Assembly: GCA_964396185.1 (NCBI GenBank)
Contig: CAYNEI010000086.1
Location: 1-7,346, forward strand
DNA length: 7,346 nucleotides
Source of the DNA: CAYNEI01 sp964396185
GTDB taxonomy: Archaea > Thermoplasmatota > SW-10-69-26
Direction: 5' to 3'
A program made the translations under genes and the position numbers. The notes under the pieces are model-generated. The model was not told where the DNA came from, searched no databases, and was given only the letters and a program-made list of their open reading frames with translations. Of this stretch, positions 1 through 5,006 are shown piece by piece. Every line of letters starts with the position of its first letter. Position 1 is the stretch's first letter.

Positions 1-1183
1 ACCCTGAAGCGAACACCAAACCGGAAAGCCTCCACCGAACCCAGGGCGGTTCAGAGAGCACGAGCCGTTCGAGGGCGGCCCGGTCCTCGGGATCGCGCAC
101 ACGGGCACCGGCGCCGGCGGGCCAGCGGCGGTGGCGTCGCAGCACCTGGCCCGTGAGCGAGCGCAGCTCGATGTGGTCCGCGCCCACGGGAGCGTGCACG
201 AGCACGTGCCCGTCGACGAAGTCCGGCGGCACCGAGTAACGGTTGCCCTCGAAGCAGACCAGCGCCCCCCAGCTCACCGACCGGGACACCTCGATCACGC
301 ACGGATAGGGCCGCGCGGGCATCGGACGCAGGGGCTCGGTGAGCGCGAGTGAGGCCACGGTGCCGCCCGGGCGCGGCCGACAGTCGGCCACATGCGTGCA
401 GAACCCGTCCAGGGAACGCTGTGCGTCCTCCGGCGTGCGCACGTCGGCCGTCCGCCACCACGACTGCGCGAGATAGTCGTTGCCTGCCTCGACCACGCCC
501 TTGCGGTTGCCGCGCCGCGGCGGGCAGATGACCACGCCCACACCGTAGTACTTGGCGGCGTCGGCGAAGGCCGCACACAGCCTGTCGGTGGAGGGGATGA
601 CCGCGCCCTCCATGCGATCGATGCGCCAGCGCTTGGTCAGCCCGCCCAGGCGGCGCGCCACCCCGTCCATCGCCTGCAGCAGATGCGGCGTCGACTTCGA
701 CTCCGAGAACACGCCGCGCAGCTTGCCCGAGTGCGCCAGCGCGCCCACCTGGACCAGCGCGCTCCCGCCCCACGGCGCCTCCGGGAGCTCCAGCCAGTCC
801 CACTGCGTCTCCTCACCACGCGGATGATCGATGTCGATCGTCGCCCGGCCCTTCACCCCCCAGCACTCCTCACAGCGCGGGCGCAGACCACGGACGCGGA
901 TCTCCCGTGTGAGCGTCTGATAGCTCGCGGTGAAGCCAAGCCCGCGCAGCTCACGCTCCAACACCGACGCACGCAGATGCTTGTCGTCGGCCAGGCGCTG
1001 ACGAACATACGGCTCGAACAGCGCGAAAGCGTCCTCGCCCCGCTCACGACGGCCGGGCTCGCGGCCCTCCAAGTGCGCGCGGATCGTCTTACGGTCCCGG
1101 CCCAGATGCCGGGCGATGGCCGAGATCGACCATCCCTGACGGTACAGTGCCTGTGCCTCCACATCTTCCTCCCGTGTAAACAT
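1..1183 (-). CDS. istA: IS21-family transposase IstA, 3' end beyond the window
   Basis: This is the DDE transposase of an IS21-type insertion sequence, which cuts and joins element ends together with the ATPase IstB. Translated from the ATG at 1183-1181, the frame is open for 394 codons to the window edge. Residues about 8-40 form a helix-turn-helix for DNA binding (GWSISAIARHLGRDRKTIRAHL). The catalytic core follows: first Asp at residue 129 (TQWDWLEL), second Asp at about 189 (WRIDRMEG), and Glu at 232 in the hallmark block CPPRRGNRKGVVEAGNDYL. A beta-barrel-like C-terminal part (about 300-390, with FEGNRYSVPPDFVDG) is typical of the family. The start is supported by GGAGGAG at 1200-1194 on the minus strand. 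I see no stop or frameshift, so it may be functional. IstB would lie beyond the left edge. Family assignment is firm; completeness is unknown. Confidence 0.9.
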   Translation of the reverse strand, partial: MFTREEDVEAQALYRQGWSISAIARHLGRDRKTIRAHLEGREPGRRERGEDAFALFEPYVRQRLADDKHLRASVLERELRGLGFTASYQTLTREIRVRGLRPRCEECWGVKGRATIDIDHPRGEETQWDWLELPEAPWGGSALVQVGALAHSGKLRGVFSESKSTPHLLQAMDGVARRLGGLTKRWRIDRMEGAVIPSTDRLCAAFADAAKYYGVGVVICPPRRGNRKGVVEAGNDYLAQSWWRTADVRTPEDAQRSLDGFCTHVADCRPRPGGTVASLALTEPLRPMPARPYPCVIEVSRSVSWGALVCFEGNRYSVPPDFVDGHVLVHAPVGADHIELRSLTGQVLRRHRRWPAGAGARVRDPEDRAALERLVLSEPPWVRWRLSGLVFASG

Positions 1184-1189
1184 CGCTCC

Positions 1190-1236
1190 GGCTCCTCCGG
1201 GTCGACGGCTTGGACACCGTCAGACTCGGAGGAGCC
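1190..1236 (-). promoter_or_regulatory. Hairpin sequestering the IstA ribosome-binding site
   Basis: A perfect 10-bp inverted repeat (GGCTCCTCCG at 1190-1199, CGGAGGAGCC at 1227-1236) continues inward with a G-T pair, three further pairs (1201-1203 with 1223-1225), one bulged base (1222) and five more pairs (1204-1208 with 1217-1221). The loop is eight bases. In the minus-strand transcript the 3' arm contains GGAGGAG, the ribosome-binding site just upstream of the IstA ATG at 1183, paired to CTCCTCC in the 5' arm. Such structures are known in other IS elements to stop translation of read-through mRNA. Here that role is inferred. It could also act as a weak terminator. Confidence 0.6.
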
Positions 1237-1278
1237 CCACCCTCCGTGGTGGAACTCAACCCCGCACGGGAGCATAGG

Positions 1279-1325
1279 GTGGGGAGTTTCAGTGAGCAGA
1301 AGTGGGGAGTCCTACGTGAGCGTGG
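1279..1325 (+). repeat. Tandem terminal repeats of an IS21-type left end
   Basis: Two imperfect copies sit 23 bases apart. Copy one starts at 1279 (GTGGGGAGTTTCAGTGAGCA) and copy two at 1302 (GTGGGGAGTCCTACGTGAGC). They share GTGGGGAGT and TGAGC with small changes. IS21 elements typically carry several short direct repeats at each end as transposase-binding sites. These repeats lie just upstream of an IstA fragment in the same orientation, so they are probably its left end. The exact outer boundary is not visible, and repeats belonging to the neighbouring minus-strand element cannot be excluded. Confidence 0.5.
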
Positions 1326-1343
1326 TCACCGATCTCCGGGGAC

Positions 1344-1660
1344 CCCTCAATCTGTGGTCCACGGCCTTGTTCGACGAGGTGGTGGCGTTGGGGTATGCGC
1401 GCAGCTAACCGACGTTCGTTCGGCAGGTCCGGGAGCGGGGGCTGCGGCCGCACTGTGAGCGGTGTGGGGGGGTGAAGGGCCGGGATACGATCGAGATCGA
1501 CCATCCGCCGGGCGGGGAGATCCAGTGGGACTGGTTCGAACGCCGCGGGGCTCCGTGGGGTGGGACGGCCTATGTGCTGTTGGGGACGCTGCCGCACTCG
1601 AGCTGGACCCGCGGGATGATCGCGGAGTCGATGGATCAGCCGCATCTGATCGAGGCCAAC
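1344..1660 (+). pseudogene. IS21-family IstA remnant with internal stop
   Basis: This is a piece of a second IS21 transposase, different in sequence from the one on the minus strand. The frame reads LWSTALFDEVVALGYARS, then TAA at 1406-1408, then PTFVRQVRERGLRPHCERC and on through the first catalytic block IQWDWFER (Asp codon 1529-1531) to DQPHLIEA. The TAA stands where the intact copy at 1-1183 has Tyr (ASYQTL against RS-stop-PTF), so a Tyr codon probably became a stop. The N-terminal DNA-binding part, about 70 codons, is missing: the reading frame begins soon after the terminal repeats. The 3' side breaks off at 1657-1671, where an IS256 transposase fragment on the other strand begins. The second Asp and the Glu are absent. 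It is certainly non-functional. Confidence 0.8.
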
Positions 1661-1671
1661 GGGTTGCACCA

Positions 1672-2447
1672 GACCTTCCGCAGGCCCTTCCCGCCGTCGA
1701 TCACGAACGAGATCCCACCCGAGGCATCCAAACCTCGATCCGCCAGGTTCGACAACAACGCCGCGCACACAGCCGCGTTCTCCGTCGTCCCCTCGGCCAG
1801 GCCCAGCACATGCTTGCGGCCGGAAGCGTCGACACCCAACGCGCACACGAGCGTGTGATCCCCGACCTCGATCCCGTCGGCCACGACCACGCAGATCTCC
1901 AGACCCGACAGGTCCCGACCCATCAGCTCCTCGAACGCCTTCTTCGTGCGGCGAGCGAACCGCCGCGACACCGCCGACCGCGAGACCCCCGACGCGTCGA
2001 GGTCTTCGCCCACCGGCTCCAAGCCCGCCGGATACTTCCGGGTCGACAAGCCAGCCAGCATCCGTCCCGCCGCCAGCTCGTCGAGCAGATCCGCATCCGT
2101 GAACGCCTGCCACGTCGGCAGTCTGCACCTCAACCCCCTCCACACCCCGGACCCCAGGCCGCTTGACCGCCACCCGCCGGCCACCCAACACCACACTCGA
2201 CGGCTCCCGCGAATGCCGATACGCCGACCGGTCGGCGGTATGACGGCCCTTCGGGCCCACCGCCGCCGTCACGTCCTCCTCCAGCAGCGTCCGAAACACC
2301 TCCAAAGCCCACACCCGCCGCGAACGCCAGCAGCCCCTCCTTCACCACCCCGCCGAGCTCGGTGAGCGACACCTCCACCTGCTCAGGCAGCTCGATCTTG
2401 CGTTGGCCGGGCTTCCGGCCCACCGGGATACGCTGTACCTTGGCCAT
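1672..2447 (-). pseudogene. IS256-family transposase, frameshifted and truncated
   Basis: This is a remnant of a mutator-type DDE transposase of the IS256 family. It starts at the ATG at 2447-2445 (MAKVQRIPVGRKPGQRKIEL), preceded by AGGAGG at 2460-2455 with a 7-base spacer. The family reading is spread over three frames: 2447-2304 ending in AAGVGF; then EVFRTLLEEDVTAAVGPKGRH onward to about 2123; then LPTWQAFTDADLLDELAAGR onward to 1672. The breaks fit one extra base at 2302/2303 and one at about 2122. The catalytic region is recognisable: ADGIEVGDHTLVCALGVDAS holds the first Asp and FVIDGGKGLRK the second. The reading stops right after LRKV, so the catalytic Glu and the C-terminal third are missing; the family is usually about 400 residues. 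The downstream sequence belongs to the IS21 remnant on the opposite strand. Confidence 0.85.
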
Positions 2448-2469
2448 GGCGGTTCCTCCTTTCACTCAA

Positions 2470-2487
2470 CCCCTGGTCTACCAGGGG
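2470..2487. other. Short perfect hairpin upstream of the IS256 start
   Basis: CCCCTGG (2470-2476) and CCAGGGG (2481-2487) form a 7-bp stem with a TCTA loop. It lies just upstream of the AGGAGG site and ATG of the IS256 transposase remnant, inside what should be the right end of that element. It may limit read-through transcription or be part of the element end. The following stretch to about 2648 contains only short inverted repeats, such as CGATCC at 2575-2580 with GGATCG at 2590-2595. I recognise no gene there. Confidence 0.4.
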
Positions 2488-2648
2488 CGGAGGACCGCCA
2501 CCTCTATTTCAACGGGATCCGGGACAACCCCTGTGGGTCAGACGCCAAGCCCTGTAAGACACACCGGCCGAACCCGATCCGTCCGGGCCGGATCGACCGG
2601 TCAAGGTTTCGGTCGCGCCGACGTTGCCGGATGATAAGCAGACGATGA

Positions 2649-2911
2649 GTTTGCAGCCGTCGGTGTGCTCGGTGGGAGAATGTGCACATCCTCGCTCATT
2701 GTCACCCGGCGGCCGGCTACCGCAAGATGTGCTCCCGGGGCCACCACGCGGGGTTCGTGGTCAACCGTAAGAAGGCGGCTCGGCTGCTACGCGAGTGGGG
2801 GTTCACCCGTCGGCGGCCCAAGCCGCACCCGAAGCGTCAGGCTGGCCCGTTCGACATCACAGCCCCGAAGTCTTGTGGCAGACGGACCTGACGGAGGTCT
2901 GATGCGGGGAG
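2649..2911 (+). pseudogene. IS3-family OrfB transposase remnant
   Basis: This is a fragment of the OrfB (integrase-type) transposase of an IS3 element. In one frame it reads HPAAGYRKMCSRGHHAGF and then VVNRKKAARLLREWGFTRRR, the HTH_21-type segment that precedes the catalytic core. The family continuation PEVLWQTDLTEV, holding the first catalytic Asp, is in another frame, consistent with one base lost at about 2862-2863. Directly after it comes TGA (2900-2902) followed by CGE, where relatives have WCGE, so a Trp codon probably became a stop. Recognisable sequence ends near 2911. The upstream frame is closed by a stop at 2646-2648. OrfA, the rest of the core and both ends are missing. This remnant forms the left border of the AT-richer ABC transporter region. 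Confidence 0.75.
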
Positions 2912-2986
2912 GCGGGCGTACGATTCAGGCTGAGCCCGAAGTCGGGCCTGGATGTATGTTTCTCCTCTTCGCGGCGATTCCCCATA

Positions 2987-2992
2987 TAGGAT
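2987..2992 (+). promoter_or_regulatory. Possible -10 box ahead of the small ORF / ABC unit
   Basis: TAGGAT matches the actinobacterial -10 pattern TANNNT. A transcript starting near 2999 would carry the strong ribosome-binding site at 3042. I found no convincing -35 hexamer at 16-19 bases upstream, so this is a weak candidate chosen mainly for its place between the IS3 debris and the ABC genes. Confidence 0.15.
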
Positions 2993-3140
2993 GTCAGCCA
3001 GCCAACGGGAGACTCAGGTTCCTGTCGTCGGAATCGTTCTCAGGAGGAGGTGCATCATTCAGGCAACCTGCATCGGTCGCGCGGAACCGTTCGTCAATTT
3101 TGGCATTCTGAACAATGCTGGCTCTTACGGAAATAAGTGA
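2991..3140 (+). CDS. Candidate small peptide gene upstream of the ABC exporters
   Basis: I do not recognise this ORF. From the ATG at 2991 it encodes 49 residues (62 if the upstream ATG at 2952 is used), begins MSASQRETQVPVVG and ends in a Gly/Asn-rich tail, NFGILNNAGSYGNK. Its TGA (3138-3140) lies three bases before the ATG of the first ABC gene, which lacks a good ribosome-binding site, so translational coupling is plausible. Neither ATG has a convincing Shine-Dalgarno sequence. The only strong one, at 3042-3050, lies inside the ORF and would fit initiation at ATT 3057, giving about 27 residues. A short exported peptide or precursor is the attractive reading given the exporters. However, I see no double-Gly leader, no lanthipeptide FxLxx/LFDLQ motif, and no lasso spacing between the leader Thr and the Glu. 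A short rival frame is GTG 3050 to TAA 3136. It may also be only leader sequence. Confidence 0.3.
   Translation: MSASQRETQVPVVGIVLRRRCIIQATCIGRAEPFVNFGILNNAGSYGNK
3042..3050 (+). promoter_or_regulatory. Strong Shine-Dalgarno without an obvious start codon
   Basis: AGGAGGAGG is the best ribosome-binding sequence in the AT-richer region, but no ATG, TTG or CTG follows at normal spacing. A GTG at 3050 is too close. ATT at 3057 has a good 6-base spacing from GGAGG (3046-3050) and is in frame with the small ORF ending at 3140. The upstream UUCCUG (3019-3024) can pair with CAGGAG (3041-3046) and hide the site. Confidence 0.4.
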
Positions 3141-3143
3141 GAA

Positions 3144-5006
3144 ATGGCCGCGGCGCTCGCATCACCCATGAGTCCCCGAAGACTTAAATGGGCTCTGTTG
3201 GCTCGGGCAGCACGCCTACATCCATGGCTATTTGTGGCGTCGGTCGGATCTTCCTTATTGCGGGCGGTGCTGGCCCCCGGTTTCGTTCTTGTATCCGGTG
3301 CGCTTCTCGGTGCTGTTCGAATGGGTGGGGAGGTCCGTGGAAACCTTCTTTTCTGGCTCGCTGCGGTGGCGCTGGTTCTCGCCGTTGACAGAGGACTGGA
3401 AGGGATTCCCGGCGAACTTTGCGATTCGCTAGGTCGCCGAATGAATGCAGACCATGACTCCCGGGTACTTTCACTTGTTCATGGCTGTGGTGATCTTCGA
3501 ATCGTGGAAGATGCCGAAACTAACAACGCGATTGTCAAAGCTCGGCCCGTGGGGGGGTATGGCCTAGATGCAGCTGTTCGAGGTATGTTTAATCGTGCCG
3601 GTACCTACCTTTCGGGTTTGGGGGCAGCGGGCATTGTGATGAGCCAGAATTTTTGGATTGGAAGCGTAATCGGAGTTGCTCTCGCCATCAATCTCTCCTT
3701 CGTCTCCCGGCACTACTTCCATCTCGTCAAGGTGGTCCACGGTTCGACTGGGACGCTGAGAAGGTCGTCATATATTCAAGGCATCGCTCTCGATAGAGAG
3801 TATGCCAAAGAAGTTCGCGTCTATGGACTACAGGACTGGCTCGTCAGAACTTACCGTGGTGAGTGGCTGCAGGCTATGAGGGCTATCTGGGCTGAAAGGC
3901 GCCGCTTGTTGGCACCGTTGTTGTTGTCTCCTCTGATTCTTCTGCTAGCTTTTGCCGGAGGAGCGGGATTCTTCGTGGCTCAAGGTATCGGGGGGACTTT
4001 GACCCCAGAGCGTACCTTTGTGGTTTTGCAGGCGTTGCTGTTGGCTCTAGCCGTCGGCAACACTTTTCACGATGAAGCAAGCATCTCAGCGGGAATTGGA
4101 GTGATGGTCGGCTTCAACGAACTCCAGGAACGCATGCGTTCGATGTCGCCAACCCGGGACAACACCATGATGGAAATCTCATCCGCCGCAAGGACCTGGA
4201 GTGAAACCGGGTCGAGGGGTGTGAGCTCGTCCAAGATTCCCCTAGACATTGTCGCAGACCGTGTTCAATTCTCCTATCGCAATTCACCACACCCGGCGCT
4301 TCGTGGGGCATCGTTCGTCTTGAAGCCCAACAGAAAATACGCTCTGGTGGGGCCCAACGGCGCAGGTAAGACTACGCTCGCCAGAGTTCTCGCTGGACTG
4401 TACCTGCCCGACAATGGGACCGTGACGTGGGGCGAGCGTTCTTTGTCGCATGACCACCTCGCCAATTGGCGCGAGCACGTCAGTGTCATATTCCAAGACT
4501 TTATTAGGATCCCCGCTGACGTGATGTCTAACGTCACGTTTGGCGAGGCAATAAGCGATACCGCTCGACTTGACGATCTAGCGAGTAGGGCGCAAGTTGA
4601 GCCGATACTTCGAGACTTGCCGGATGGCTGGAGAACGCCTATTTCGCCTTCGCTTGAAGGCGGAGTGGACCTCTCTGGAGGGCAGTGGCAAAGGGTAGCA
4701 TTAGCTCGCGCCCTGTGGCGCTCGGAACGCGGCGGGCTGGTAATCCTTGATGAGCCTACCGCGAATCTCGACGTTGCAGCTGAGGTGGAGTTTTATGAGC
4801 ATGCCCTCGACGCTGCGATGGGGCAAACTGTTCTTCTGATATCGCATCGACTCTCCGTCGTCAGCCGCGTCGATGAAGTGATCGTAATCGATCGAGGGCT
4901 TGTCGTCGATACCGGGCCCCACGAACACTTGCTCCGGAAGGGTGGCCTCTACGCCCAGATGTATACAACTCAACGAAGTGCTCTGTTCGAGGAAGGGGAG
5001 GCTTGA
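3144..5006 (+). CDS. ABC exporter half-transporter, peptide-export type (first subunit)
   Basis: A 620-residue protein with an N-terminal membrane domain fused to an ATPase, expected to export a substrate across the cytoplasmic membrane using ATP. Hydrophobic stretches lie at about 29-57, 67-82, 152-187, 254-281 and 291-306. KEVRVYGLQDW (222-232) is the cytoplasmic coupling segment seen in this exporter group. The ATPase is complete: A-loop Tyr378, Walker A GPNGAGKTT (403-411), Q-loop Gln451, signature LSGGQ (510-514), Walker B VILDEP (533-538, Glu537) and H-loop His568. Trp515 after the signature and the lack of a C39 peptidase domain resemble NisT/SpaT-type lanthipeptide exporters. ATG 3144 was chosen because the small ORF upstream ends three bases before it; ATG 3168 has no ribosome-binding site. 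TTA codons occur at residues 38 and 520. It overlaps the next gene by four bases, so the two probably form a heterodimer. The substrate is unknown; lipid or drug export remains possible. Confidence 0.88.
   Translation: MAAALASPMSPRRLKWALLARAARLHPWLFVASVGSSLLRAVLAPGFVLVSGALLGAVRMGGEVRGNLLFWLAAVALVLAVDRGLEGIPGELCDSLGRRMNADHDSRVLSLVHGCGDLRIVEDAETNNAIVKARPVGGYGLDAAVRGMFNRAGTYLSGLGAAGIVMSQNFWIGSVIGVALAINLSFVSRHYFHLVKVVHGSTGTLRRSSYIQGIALDREYAKEVRVYGLQDWLVRTYRGEWLQAMRAIWAERRRLLAPLLLSPLILLLAFAGGAGFFVAQGIGGTLTPERTFVVLQALLLALAVGNTFHDEASISAGIGVMVGFNELQERMRSMSPTRDNTMMEISSAARTWSETGSRGVSSSKIPLDIVADRVQFSYRNSPHPALRGASFVLKPNRKYALVGPNGAGKTTLARVLAGLYLPDNGTVTWGERSLSHDHLANWREHVSVIFQDFIRIPADVMSNVTFGEAISDTARLDDLASRAQVEPILRDLPDGWRTPISPSLEGGVDLSGGQWQRVALARALWRSERGGLVILDEPTANLDVAAEVEFYEHALDAAMGQTVLLISHRLSVVSRVDEVIVIDRGLVVDTGPHEHLLRKGGLYAQMYTTQRSALFEEGEA

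Noticed and set aside
51..803. 250-codon minus-strand ORF and the overlapping plus-strand ORFs in the first 1.2 kb
   Set aside because: The IstA frame (1183 down to 1) is continuous, matches a known family throughout and explains the stretch. The others are low-complexity Arg/Ala/Gly-rich shadows created by high GC.
392..1408. 338-codon plus-strand ORF
   Set aside because: Most of it is antisense to the IstA gene. Only its last part happens to share the frame of the plus-strand IS21 remnant, so it is a composite artefact.
1289..2314. 341-codon minus-strand ORF
   Set aside because: Only its first 60 or so codons follow the IS256 frame. It then runs out of frame past the insertion at 2122 and across the IS21 junction, so it is not one protein.
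2665..3111. 148-codon plus-strand ORF spanning the IS3 remnant and the ABC leader
   Set aside because: It is out of frame with the recognisable OrfB sequence and crosses the border between two DNA types; nothing in it looks like a protein family.
3050..3136. 28-codon ORF starting GTG right at the Shine-Dalgarno
   Set aside because: The GTG lies only two bases from AGGAGG, too close for normal initiation, and the product (VHHSGNLHRSRG...) has no recognisable feature. It is kept only as a rival to the frame ending at 3140.
3060..3140. Lasso-peptide precursor
   Set aside because: There is a Thr-Cys-Ile-Gly followed by Glu, but with Thr at -2 the Glu would be residue 5, too short for a 7-9 residue ring. 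The usual YxxP leader motif and the B and C enzymes are also absent.
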